From UBA5158 sp040389045 (GTDB lineage Bacteria > Pseudomonadota > Gammaproteobacteria > DSM-16500): a stretch of DNA of 64,000 nucleotides. The notes below the pieces were generated by a model. The model did no database searches and was not told the DNA's origin. It saw only the letters and a program-made list of their open reading frames with translations. The stretch is from NCBI GenBank assembly GCA_040389045.1, contig JAZKAT010000007.1, forward strand, positions 92,050 to 156,049. Direction: 5' to 3'. This document shows, one piece after another, positions 46,071 through 54,500 of this stretch; positions within the stretch are counted from its first letter, which is position 1; each line of letters opens with the position of its first letter. A program made the position numbers and the translations under genes.

Positions 46071-47258
46071 TTAAGAAGGCCGTGGACTGCTGTAACTACT
46101 GCTGCTGTCGCTGCTATTAGTGCTACTACTGCTACTACTGTCGCTGTCATAAGCGCTGCTACTGCTGCTGGCAGGCAAAAATAAACTGCTAGTCGCAGGG
46201 GCTTCAACAGAGATTTCAAATTGACGAGTCAGTTCAGCACCGCGTGACTTGAAAATAGTACCAAGTGACTGGGTACTTCTGTGTTTATCCATCACTTTAC
46301 CAAATTCTTCCATGAGGCAGGCAATAAATTTTGCCGCACGCAAATGAAAATATCCTTCTATTTGTCTTAATTTTTCTTCAAAAAAACTTTCCACAAATTT
46401 TCTTTCATTATTTTCGAAATCAGCGGGTAATGCTGCGGTTATTTTTTTGATAATTTCTTTATCGAATGCTAGCAGATGAGGTATCATTGCTGATGTTTCA
46501 TAAGCTAAATTAGGTTTATCTTTTAATTTTTCTCTAAGGACTTTTCTATAGGAATGATAAGGTTCTTCGAATTTACCCAAAATAGTACTCAATGGTTTAG
46601 AAGCATAAATCCGTAGATTTTTATGCATATAAGTTTCAAATTTTTCTTTCACCTTATCAGCACGCAGCGCAAACGCGGTACCATAACCATGCATAGTCAT
46701 CAAACCAAGCAGGTTATTGTAAGCACTATTTTCTTTAGCTCTTTTGACTCTACCCGCTGTGGGAGTTGCTCGGGCAAAAACTAAAATATTAGGTTTTTCT
46801 AAAGCTTCAGCAAACCAGCAAACCATCCCGGCTGCTAATTGGCGTTGGTTAAACCCTTGTACTATTTCTTTTGCATAAAATTCTGCTAAAGCTTCTTTAA
46901 AAGCTGTCTTTGCGGTTTCTGGTTGGGTAACAGCAACTGCAACCGCGTGGGCGATTTTACGGCGCTTAGTTTCTTGAGCATCTTCTAGTTTTTCTGCTTT
47001 TTCATCTTGTGCCGTTTCTTCATCTGCCGCTACATTGCTGGCGGAGCGGTGGAAAAATGCGGCAGGAATAACTGATGAACTACGTCTGGGTGCTCGTCCA
47101 CGGTTGGTTGGTGATTGTGAATTATCAAATGAAGACAGCGATGACACTTGGCTCTCTTGTTGAATTGGTTCGCCATCTTTATTATCTTTTTCAAATAATC
47201 TACTGCGTCGCTCCCCACCAATGGTAATTTTTCGTTTGTCTTTTCTCGTGCTACTCAT
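46071..47258 (-). CDS. Hypothetical protein with basic N-terminus and poly-serine tail
   Basis: A 395-residue protein. ATG 47258 has AGGAG 8 nt upstream; a longer frame to 47267 does not. The first 90 residues are basic and Ser-rich (RGRAPRRSSS). An acidic patch and KRRKIAHA, a possible nuclear localisation signal, follow. The middle (about 105-345) is helical and unrecognised. The last 35 residues are mostly Ser with Asp and Tyr, encoded by trinucleotide-repeat DNA. There is no signal peptide or membrane segment. It has a eukaryotic-looking composition, so it is an effector candidate by inference only. Confidence 0.65.
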   Translation of the reverse strand: MSSTRKDKRKITIGGERRSRLFEKDNKDGEPIQQESQVSSLSSFDNSQSPTNRGRAPRRSSSVIPAAFFHRSASNVAADEETAQDEKAEKLEDAQETKRRKIAHAVAVAVTQPETAKTAFKEALAEFYAKEIVQGFNQRQLAAGMVCWFAEALEKPNILVFARATPTAGRVKRAKENSAYNNLLGLMTMHGYGTAFALRADKVKEKFETYMHKNLRIYASKPLSTILGKFEEPYHSYRKVLREKLKDKPNLAYETSAMIPHLLAFDKEIIKKITAALPADFENNERKFVESFFEEKLRQIEGYFHLRAAKFIACLMEEFGKVMDKHRSTQSLGTIFKSRGAELTRQFEISVEAPATSSLFLPASSSSSAYDSDSSSSSSTNSSDSSSSYSSPRPS

Positions 47259-47368
47259 ACCGCCCACTCCTCTTTATTTGGATGTCAATTATACAAGTTG
47301 GGCAATTAAGTGCAAAGTATTTAAATAATTAATGCCTAAAAACTAATACAATAAGTATCTTAGCTAAA

Positions 47369-47410
47369 ATCCCAAATGGGATTAAAGTTGCAATTATTCC
47401 CGATTGGGAC
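47369..47410. promoter_or_regulatory. Tandem palindromic operators of the Xre/RES module
   Basis: ATCCCAAATGGGAT (47369-47382, perfect arms ATCCCA/TGGGAT) and TTCCCGATTGGGAC (47397-47410) are two inverted repeats, each followed by TAAA and spaced 28 bp apart. They end 12 bp before the antitoxin ribosome site AGGAGG (47423-47428). This is the expected place for autorepression by the antitoxin. Confidence 0.7.
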
Positions 47411-47435
47411 TAAACTAACTATAGGAGGTGCTAAC

Positions 47436-47828
47436 ATGATGCAAACTCTGAAAAAACCACAAGTTTCCAATGCCAACCGCCGCAATGCGATTGCCTTAAA
47501 AGCATTTTTTGGCATTACGCAAAAGTGGGGTTTAACTAGCGAACAGGAGCGTATCCTGTTAGGCGCGTCGCGCACGACTTTTTATCGCTGGAAACAATAT
47601 AGAGATGGTACGCTTCCTGCTGATACTATAGAACGGATTTCCTACGTGCTTGGCATTTACAAAGCCTTACGTATTTTACTTCCCAATGAAGCTGCTGCTA
47701 ACGCCTGGATCAGTAAACCGAATATGGCAATCCTGTTTAACGGTCACAGCGCGCTGGAAAAATTAATGCAAGGACGCGTCATTGATTTAGCGGACGTGCG
47801 CCGCTATCTGGATGCTGAACGCGGTTAA
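47436..47828 (+). CDS. Xre/MbcA/ParS-type antitoxin (DUF2384)
   Basis: A 130-residue antitoxin. ATG 47436 follows a near-perfect AGGAGG, so the longer frame starting at 47376, which runs through the operator DNA, is rejected. The N-terminal half is an Xre-like helix-turn-helix (LTSEQERILLGASRTTFYRWK). The C-terminal half is the toxin-binding domain (ISYVLGIYKALRILLPNE...WISKPN...F.GHSALEKLMQG). It should bind the RES toxin encoded 6 bp downstream and the two palindromes upstream. Confidence 0.92.
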   Translation: MMQTLKKPQVSNANRRNAIALKAFFGITQKWGLTSEQERILLGASRTTFYRWKQYRDGTLPADTIERISYVLGIYKALRILLPNEAAANAWISKPNMAILFNGHSALEKLMQGRVIDLADVRRYLDAERG

Positions 47829-47834
47829 CAGTTT

Positions 47835-48673
47835 ATGACAAAAATGCCCAAAACCATCGCGCTGCACCAGCAGACTCAATATCGAATTATTCCCTCGATT
47901 TATATGCCTATCAATTTTTTTGAAGATTTGGTTGATCCATCGGAAATGGAAGTCTTATGGGAAATTGAAAGCATGACCAATGAAAGATTACGCGCGGAAA
48001 CAGGGGATATTTTTCTTGTTCCTGCTGAAGACCGGGTGAGCGGTCATGGTTCTTCGGTCATTATGGCGGCGTTCACGCATATAGGGAAAGCATCGCGTTT
48101 TAGCGATGGGACATTTGGGATATATTATGCAAGTTTAAGTTATGAAACAGCGATCAGGGAAACCGTTTATCACCGCGAACAATTTCTTGCCGCGACTCAT
48201 GAGCCAGCGGGGGAAGTAACGATGCGGGTTTATGAAGGTAAAATTATCCAACCCTTACATGATATCCGCGCCCCGCAATATAAAAAATATCATCGCGTGC
48301 AAGAATACAGTGAATCCCAAAGTTACGGCAAACAATTAAAAGACGCCAAATCTTACGGTTTAATTTACAACAGCGTACGCCACCCCGGCGGCGAATGCAT
48401 AGCCGCCCTGCGCCCCCCCGCTATCTCCATCCCTATCCAATCCTTCCACCTGCGCTACGCCTGGGACGGCANNNNNNNNNNNNNNNNNNNNNNNNNNNNN
48501 NNNNNNNNNNNNNNNNNNNNNNNNNNNNNNNNNNNNNNNNNNNNNNNNNNNNNNNNNNNNNNNNNNNNNNNCCCGCTATCTCCATCCCTATCCAATCCTT
48601 CCACCTGCGCTACGCCTGGGACGGCAGCCGTATAGCCGAAGTTTTCGACACAAAATCAGTATTGAGATTATGA
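47835..48673 (+). CDS. RES-domain toxin, interrupted by an assembly gap
   Basis: RES toxins degrade cellular NAD+. The domain is recognisable: ASRFSDGTFGIYYASLSYETAIRE (Arg, Gly-Tyr-Tyr and Glu positions) and YNSVRHPGGECIAALRPP near the end. The frame runs into 100 Ns at 48472-48571. The 55 bp before the gap are identical to the 55 bp after it. If one copy and the Ns are removed, the frame is exactly restored: 684 nt, 227 residues, ending in DTKSVLRL and TGA at 48673. The gene is therefore probably intact in the organism. Confidence 0.88.
48417..48471 (+). repeat. 55-bp sequence repeated across the gap, left copy
   Basis: Identical to 48572-48626 and directly abutting the Ns. It is most simply two contig ends covering the same bases, not a biological duplication. 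Confidence 0.9.
48472..48571. other. Assembly gap of 100 Ns
   Basis: A run of exactly 100 Ns, the conventional placeholder for a gap of unknown length. It lies inside the RES toxin gene between two identical 55-bp sequences. Confidence 0.98.
48572..48626 (+). repeat. 55-bp sequence repeated across the gap, right copy
   Basis: Second copy of 48417-48471. It begins immediately after the Ns and continues into the true 3' end of the toxin gene. Confidence 0.9.
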
Positions 48674-48680
48674 AACTTTC

Positions 48681-48732
48681 TTCACCTCTCCCCTTGTGGG
48701 AGAGGTCGGCGCCAAAGGCGACGGGTGAGGGG
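48681..48732. repeat. Family A dispersed repeat, copy 4 (variant centre)
   Basis: TTCACCTCTCCCCTTGTGGG at the left and GACGGGTGAGGGG at the right match family A. The centre reads TCGGCGCCAAAGGC instead of GCTACGCGAAGCGG, and is itself a hairpin. It lies between the convergent toxin gene and the CheB gene. Confidence 0.8.
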
Positions 48733-48741
48733 AAATCAAAA

Positions 48742-49788
48742 TTATTTCTTAACAATCTGCAGCAAATAACTAGCAATATCATCCAGCTTCACCACTTGCT
48801 CCGCTGCCCCTAACGATTGTGCCACGCCTGCCATCCCCCACACTACCGCACTGTCCTGATCTTGAATAAACGTAGTCCCCTGCTTGTTTTTCAATTCCAG
48901 CAATCCCTGCGCTCCATCATTTCCCATCCCCGTCAGCAAACCACCCACCGCCCGTTGCCCACAAGCTGTAGCGACCGACTCTAATAACACTGTCGCCGAA
49001 GGCCTAAATCCCGATACCGGCGCGGACTTAACTAACTTAGTCTTAAGATGACTTCCCTCACGAACCACTGTCAAATGCGCACCATCAGCGGCAAAATATG
49101 CAGTACCGGCTTGTAAAATTTCGTGGTCACCCGCCAGCTTCACTTTGATTTCAACATTTTCATCCAACCACTTCGCAAAACCTTCAATAAATCCGGGCGC
49201 CATATGCTGCACAATAACAATTGGCAATGGAAAATTAACCGGTAATTTTTGCAAAATAAAATTCAATACTTGCGGTCCACCGATAGAAACGCCCAAAGCT
49301 ATGATTTCATAATGTTCGGATTTTACTGCAACATGAAATGGTTTAACCACTGACGCTGCTGATTTAACATTAAACCGTCGTTTTACTACTTTAATTTCCG
49401 CCATGCTGCGCAAAGTATCTATCATCGCCGTACGTTGCGCTACAAATTCATGCGAAGTTATATTTTCCGGTTTTTGCAAAACCGACACCGCGCCAGCTTC
49501 CAATGCTTTAAAAGTTGCATTTAACAATTTATTATTAACCGTTGAACTGATCACCACAACCGGTATAGGAGTTTGTGTCATAATAAGCCGCGTAGCGTCA
49601 ATGCCATCCAGCACTGGCATTTCAATATCCATGGTAATTAAATCAGGCTTTAGCGTTGCGCACATTTTTACTGCTTCTTGCCCATTACGCGCATGCCCAA
49701 TCACTTTCATGTCAGGCTCAGCTTCAATAATGCCTTTCAGCAAAATTGACTCAGTTAAAGAATCTTCAACGATCAAGACATTAATCAT
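48742..49788 (-). CDS. wspF: Wsp-type CheB protein-glutamate methylesterase
   Basis: Demethylates the receptor and so resets signalling. It has 348 residues: a receiver domain with phospho-acceptor Asp54 (TMDIEMPVLDG), a linker, and the methylesterase domain with triad Ser168 (GVSIGG), His195 (VQHMAPGF) and Asp291 (GMGNDGAQG). It is the last gene of the seven-gene minus-strand operon, 3 bp after the CheA gene. In Pseudomonas, WspF loss locks the system on and raises c-di-GMP. The same role is expected here because the operon also holds a diguanylate cyclase. Confidence 0.93.
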   Translation of the reverse strand: MINVLIVEDSLTESILLKGIIEAEPDMKVIGHARNGQEAVKMCATLKPDLITMDIEMPVLDGIDATRLIMTQTPIPVVVISSTVNNKLLNATFKALEAGAVSVLQKPENITSHEFVAQRTAMIDTLRSMAEIKVVKRRFNVKSAASVVKPFHVAVKSEHYEIIALGVSIGGPQVLNFILQKLPVNFPLPIVIVQHMAPGFIEGFAKWLDENVEIKVKLAGDHEILQAGTAYFAADGAHLTVVREGSHLKTKLVKSAPVSGFRPSATVLLESVATACGQRAVGGLLTGMGNDGAQGLLELKNKQGTTFIQDQDSAVVWGMAGVAQSLGAAEQVVKLDDIASYLLQIVKK

Positions 49789-49791
49789 GTT

Positions 49792-52017
49792 TTATACCAG
49801 TTGCGAAACTGTTTGTAATAATACATTGGATTCAAATTCACTTTTGACAATATAAGCATTCGCGCCAACTTCAATGCCGCGGCGTTTTTCATTATCACTG
49901 CCTAACGCAGTAACGATAATCACCGGCAAGCTTGATAATCTTTCACTTTTTTTGACCCTTTCAGTTAATTCAAATCCATCCATGATGGGCATATTCACAT
50001 CGGTGATTAACATAGAGAATTGATTATTCTGCAATAAATCCCAAGCTTCTTTGCCATTCACAGCGACCGTGACTTTATAGCCTTTATTCTCTAAAACATT
50101 TTGCTCTAAAGTCCGGGTAGTAATGGAATCATCAACCACTAAAATATGCGGGATATCTTGCTTTTTCACCGTGATTTCATCCGTGGTCGTCAACACGGTT
50201 TCAAAAGAGTTATTTAAACCGCGATAAATAATATCCCCTACGTTTAATACTAAAATAACTTCACCAATACTGGATAATGTTCCTCCCGCTATACAAGGCA
50301 TTTCGTTTAGTGGATCTTGTAAAGGTTTCACGACAATTTCCCGTTCGCCAATTATTTCATCCACGATGAGCGCCAGAGTATGCCAATCTCTTTTGACAAT
50401 AATCACTGATATTATTTTATTCTTATGGTTGGCTTCAGCTAAATTGAGGATTTTAGCCAGTGAACGCACCACCACTGGATGCTGATCCAACATGACTACT
50501 TCTTCGGTTTCAACCATCATCATTTCGTGGCTTTGAATATCCATTACTCGAATAATTGAATTGGTTGGCATCACAAAATTTTCATCACCGCTGCGCACCA
50601 GCAAGCCGCGTTCGCTGGTCAGTGTGAGTGGCACTCGCAGATAAAAAGTGGTACCTAGATTCGGCATGGTTTCTACTGTGACCGAACCTTTTAAGGAAGC
50701 CAAATTCGATTTAACCACATCGAGACCCACGCCCCGGCCTGAAATATTTGTAATAATATCTTTTGTGGAAAAACCCGGCCGAAAAATCAATTGTAAAATT
50801 TCATTATTGGTCAGTGCGGATAACTCAGCTTCGGTAATTAAATTCTTTTTTAACGCACTCTCAGCAATTTTATCAATGTCAATCCCATTACCATCATCAT
50901 TAAAAATAATCAGGATTTCATTGCCTTCATCCACAATTTCAATGTTGATATTGGCTTGTTCGGATTTACCGCGCTTGTGGCGATTAATCGGTGTTTCAAT
51001 CCCATGATCAATCGCATTACGTAACAAATGTATCAACGGGTCATTTAATCCTTCTAAAATAAGTTTATCCATTTTTACATCTTCACCCTTGATGTGCAGA
51101 TGTACCTCTTTATGCATTTCCTGCGCCAGGTTACGCACAAATCGCGGTAAGGTTTGTAATAAATGAGAAGCCGGAATCAACCGCAATCGGCGGATTTCAT
51201 CGTGCAATGAATTTGACAATAATGACAATTCATTAAGATGGCCCCGGAAATGTTGATGTAATTGGGTCAATAGATAGTGGATTTCCGTAGTTTCGTCCAG
51301 CGCACCTTGATACATTTTTGCCAGTGATTCATCGGTGTTCGGTGCAGAGCCATAACGGTTATGGTTCCAAAATTCCAATAAATGCTTGGTTTTCATGATC
51401 ACTTCATCAAGGTTCGCGTATTGATCATCAAGGGATATTTTATTGACTTGGATTTCTTCCATCAACGAGGACACTTTATCAATATTATCAATTGAAACGC
51501 GTATTGATTCCGCGTTTTTAAGGATGACTTCCGGTTCTTTTAAAGAATCGTCGCGTTCTACTGGTAATGTTTTAGCTTCTTTTTTTTCAGCATCGCCACT
51601 TGGCGTGACCGGAGCAGGCGATTTCATTTCCGCGATTTTAGCAAGTCGCTTTTTCAATTCTTCAATATCAAATGTCAGCGGTTTATTTTCCAAATAAGCG
51701 CTCATTGCGACGCGTATTTTGTCTACTGCATCCAGCATCAAATCCGTAGTTGAAGCATCCAGCGATAATTCTTTTTTGCGTACCGCGGAAAAAATATCTT
51801 CCAGTTGGTGCGCGATGTCCCCTACATTGTTAATGCCAATTCCGCGTGCAGCGCCTTTGATGTTGTGGGCGGCGCGGAACAGGGTATCAATATCTTTTGA
51901 AGAACCAGGACTTTTTTCAAGCTGCAAAAGACTATCAATCATGACTTGAGTTTGCTCCTCAAGTTCAGTCGTGAACGTTGCCACTAATAGCTTTAATAAA
52001 TCAGGATCCGTCGCCAT
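49792..52017 (-). CDS. wspE: Wsp-type hybrid CheA histidine kinase with receiver domain
   Basis: A 741-residue kinase. ATG 52017 begins one base after the receptor's stop, with AAGG inside the receptor's last codons; the longer frame to 52140 only overlaps the receptor. Order of domains: Hpt with His51 (FRAAHNIKGAARGIG), dimerisation helix, HATPase (LLRNAIDHGIETP, GRGVGLDVV), CheW-like domain, and a C-terminal receiver with DVNMPIMDG. This single-Hpt CheA-REC hybrid is the WspE architecture. It should phosphorylate the WspR-like cyclase and the CheB. Confidence 0.94.
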   Translation of the reverse strand: MATDPDLLKLLVATFTTELEEQTQVMIDSLLQLEKSPGSSKDIDTLFRAAHNIKGAARGIGINNVGDIAHQLEDIFSAVRKKELSLDASTTDLMLDAVDKIRVAMSAYLENKPLTFDIEELKKRLAKIAEMKSPAPVTPSGDAEKKEAKTLPVERDDSLKEPEVILKNAESIRVSIDNIDKVSSLMEEIQVNKISLDDQYANLDEVIMKTKHLLEFWNHNRYGSAPNTDESLAKMYQGALDETTEIHYLLTQLHQHFRGHLNELSLLSNSLHDEIRRLRLIPASHLLQTLPRFVRNLAQEMHKEVHLHIKGEDVKMDKLILEGLNDPLIHLLRNAIDHGIETPINRHKRGKSEQANINIEIVDEGNEILIIFNDDGNGIDIDKIAESALKKNLITEAELSALTNNEILQLIFRPGFSTKDIITNISGRGVGLDVVKSNLASLKGSVTVETMPNLGTTFYLRVPLTLTSERGLLVRSGDENFVMPTNSIIRVMDIQSHEMMMVETEEVVMLDQHPVVVRSLAKILNLAEANHKNKIISVIIVKRDWHTLALIVDEIIGEREIVVKPLQDPLNEMPCIAGGTLSSIGEVILVLNVGDIIYRGLNNSFETVLTTTDEITVKKQDIPHILVVDDSITTRTLEQNVLENKGYKVTVAVNGKEAWDLLQNNQFSMLITDVNMPIMDGFELTERVKKSERLSSLPVIIVTALGSDNEKRRGIEVGANAYIVKSEFESNVLLQTVSQLV

Positions 52018-52018
52018 G

Positions 52019-53893
52019 TTAAACCTTATAAATACTGATGTAGTCTTTAAGGTTAGTCGTAATATTGGATAAATGCCGCATAGCCTCAGTGGTTTGCGAT
52101 ACGCTGGAAACAAAGGTTGAGGTAACTTGATTGATTTCATTCATGCCAGCAGTGATTTGTTCTATGCCCACACCTTCCTGCCGTACCGCCGCTTCAATTT
52201 GTTGTGTGGCGACCGCGGTTTCGTGAATTACATCGCTCAAGCTGCGGATAATATCCACGGTCTGCTCAACTAATTGCGTACCAAAATCCACTTGCTTAGT
52301 GCCTTCTTCCGTCACCATCACCGCTTTTTCCGTGGCATGGCGAATATCTTCAAGAATTTTCTGGACTTGCGTGAGCGAATGTTCTGATTGCTCCGCCAGA
52401 TTTTTAACTTCCGCTGCTACCACTGAAAAGCCTTTACCAGCTTCACCGGCTTTGGCGGCTTCGATAGATGCGTTTAACGCCAGCATTTTGGATTGTTGCG
52501 CGAGTGTGCTGACAACTTGTGTTATTTCTCCTACTTGTTGCGTCTGGCGACTTAATTCAAGAATGTTGCTGGCAATAGACTGGACTTTTTCACGCACAGT
52601 TTTCATGCCTATTATACTTTGCTCAACCGCTTGCAAACCTGTCTCACCTTTTTCACGGGTGCGTTCGGCGATCAAACCCAGGTTTTTAGCTTTCTCCATG
52701 GTTTGATTGGAACTTTGTTCAATTTCACTTAAGGAGGCGGTTATTTCATTGATTGAAGCCGCTTGCTCCGTTGCGCCGGTAGATTGCATTTCGACCGCTT
52801 GTTTCACTTCTTCCAGCGTCCCCGCCATATTGTGGGCGGCATCCGTTATTTGTTTCGTGATGGTGCCAAGACTGTTAGTCATTAAATTCAAGTCCACACC
52901 TAATTGATGCATTTCTTGACTGCCATTGATAGTCAGAGTGTCGGTTAAATTACCTTTAGCAACTTTACTGGCATGCACGCTATATTCATTGGCGGTTTTG
53001 ACAATTTTATCGAACAATTCTCGGGTAGAAAGTTCGGCAGCTTTTAACTTACTATCATTATCTTTAATCGAGTTTTGCATGACATCCAAAGATTGCAACA
53101 GTTCACCCGTTTCATCGTTGGAGGTAATAATGATGCGGCAGTCTCTATCGCCCGAAGCAATACGTTTGGCAATAGCAATAGCACGATGTAAGGGGTTAAC
53201 AATAATACCAGCAGTAATAAAAGCGATTAACAAGGCGAGCACAATACTGCAAACTAATATAATAAGTTCAATAGTTTGTATTGAACTCATATCTTGTAAT
53301 ATTTTTTCCGCACCAGCATCTAACTCATCCGATAACTTATCGTCAATACCAGCTTCACGAACTCCACTATCACCCACCTTACCATCCAAAATATCAAGTA
53401 TTTTATAAGTTAAGGGTTGAGCGGTAGTTTCAACAAGATCTTTTGCGGCTGTTTGATCAGTTGTATCTAACGCAGTTTGATATATTTCAGCACGTTTGGC
53501 TAATAATTCTTTGATGGTCTCCCAGCTTTCAAGCATCGCTTTATTATCATCGTGTTTGAGGGCTATTTCCAAATCATTTTGCTGGGTAAGCATCGCTTTT
53601 AATACCATTTGGATATTTGTTTTGGTTTCAGGTTTTTGGTATAAAAGCCAGCCGCGCATTTCACTTTGCGTAATATAGATAGACTTATCAAGTGCATAAA
53701 CGGCCTCATAAGCAGGCAAGGTAACATTGACTACATCTCTGGCAAAGTTTTTCGTAGGCACTAATAAATAAAGTGTCCAAAGTATAGAAATCGCCAGCAA
53801 TAAGATAAGGGTCGTAAACCCTAATAACAATTTAGCTCTTATACCTAATCTATGTCGGGTAGCTAAATTGTCAGTGACGGTTGAAGTATTCAT
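52019..53893 (-). CDS. wspA: Methyl-accepting chemotaxis protein (Wsp-type receptor)
   Basis: A 624-residue receptor. Membrane segments at about 20-42 and 208-230 enclose a periplasmic helical domain that looks like a four-helix-bundle sensor. A HAMP domain follows (NPLHRAIAIAKRIASGDRDC), then the long cytoplasmic signalling hairpin. The hairpin tip contains VVSTLAQQSKMLALNASIEAAKAGEAGKGFSVVAAEVKNLAEQS, with the usual Glu/Gln methylation sites around it. A Wsp receptor senses surface contact in Pseudomonas. The ligand or stimulus here is unknown. Confidence 0.93.
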   Translation of the reverse strand: MNTSTVTDNLATRHRLGIRAKLLLGFTTLILLLAISILWTLYLLVPTKNFARDVVNVTLPAYEAVYALDKSIYITQSEMRGWLLYQKPETKTNIQMVLKAMLTQQNDLEIALKHDDNKAMLESWETIKELLAKRAEIYQTALDTTDQTAAKDLVETTAQPLTYKILDILDGKVGDSGVREAGIDDKLSDELDAGAEKILQDMSSIQTIELIILVCSIVLALLIAFITAGIIVNPLHRAIAIAKRIASGDRDCRIIITSNDETGELLQSLDVMQNSIKDNDSKLKAAELSTRELFDKIVKTANEYSVHASKVAKGNLTDTLTINGSQEMHQLGVDLNLMTNSLGTITKQITDAAHNMAGTLEEVKQAVEMQSTGATEQAASINEITASLSEIEQSSNQTMEKAKNLGLIAERTREKGETGLQAVEQSIIGMKTVREKVQSIASNILELSRQTQQVGEITQVVSTLAQQSKMLALNASIEAAKAGEAGKGFSVVAAEVKNLAEQSEHSLTQVQKILEDIRHATEKAVMVTEEGTKQVDFGTQLVEQTVDIIRSLSDVIHETAVATQQIEAAVRQEGVGIEQITAGMNEINQVTSTFVSSVSQTTEAMRHLSNITTNLKDYISIYKV

Positions 53894-53906
53894 AGTGGTA
53901 TCCTAT

Positions 53907-54500
53907 TTAAGAATGTCGATTACTTAAAACCAAACCGTTTAATTGATTTTGAAAATCCTTCAAAATAACTTCGGTGTTGAGAATTGCTGTTGCACCATTA
54001 TGCAAGCCAATGACATAATTCTTTTTCAGTTTATTAGTGACTGCCAAGGGTGGTTCTAATGAATCAGTATTATAACTACGGCTGTTATCAATATAACTTG
54101 TTAAAAACCCTACCGTTATTTGATTGACGCCAACTATAATGATATGAGTACTATTGGTAACATTGGCTTTTTTCAAAGAAAATAAAGCTCTTAAATCGAT
54201 GATGGCAATCAGTCTGCCGCGATAATTAATGACGCCAGCAACAAAGTCAGGCGCTAGTGGCAAGGGAGTTATAGTTGAACGGCGGATAATTTCTTTGACT
54301 CTATCAAAATCAACACCAAAATTATGTTCTTTGCCTAAACCAAAGCGTATATAGTTGCCGTGCTCATTGGTAATAGGATTTACCTTTTTTTCAGCCAGAC
54401 TTTTGGCACGCATAGCCAGAATTTTTTGCGCGGACAGCGACTTTGGCAAGTAATTTGCCGCATGATTTTCCGTCGCTTTGGCAAAATTATTCGGTTTCAT
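53907..54500 (-). CDS. wspD: CheW-like scaffold with N-terminal extension (WspD-like)
   Basis: A 197-residue CheW-domain protein that couples receptor to kinase. The CheW core (about 50-190) has GVDFDRVKEIIRRSTITPLPLAPDFVAGVINYRGRLIAIIDLRALF. A 45-residue basic helical extension precedes it. It lies between the CheR gene, which it overlaps by 14 bp, and the receptor gene. The longer form and its place after CheR match WspD. Confidence 0.9.
   Translation of the reverse strand: MKPNNFAKATENHAANYLPKSLSAQKILAMRAKSLAEKKVNPITNEHGNYIRFGLGKEHNFGVDFDRVKEIIRRSTITPLPLAPDFVAGVINYRGRLIAIIDLRALFSLKKANVTNSTHIIIVGVNQITVGFLTSYIDNSRSYNTDSLEPPLAVTNKLKKNYVIGLHNGATAILNTEVILKDFQNQLNGLVLSNRHS

Noticed and set aside
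48417..48626. True tandem duplication inside the RES toxin
   Set aside because: The identical copies abut exactly 100 Ns and merging them restores a full reading frame, so an assembly artefact is far more likely.
52018..52140. N-terminal extension of the hybrid CheA
   Set aside because: It overlaps the receptor's conserved C-terminus in another frame and has no resemblance to an Hpt domain, which starts at ATG 52017.
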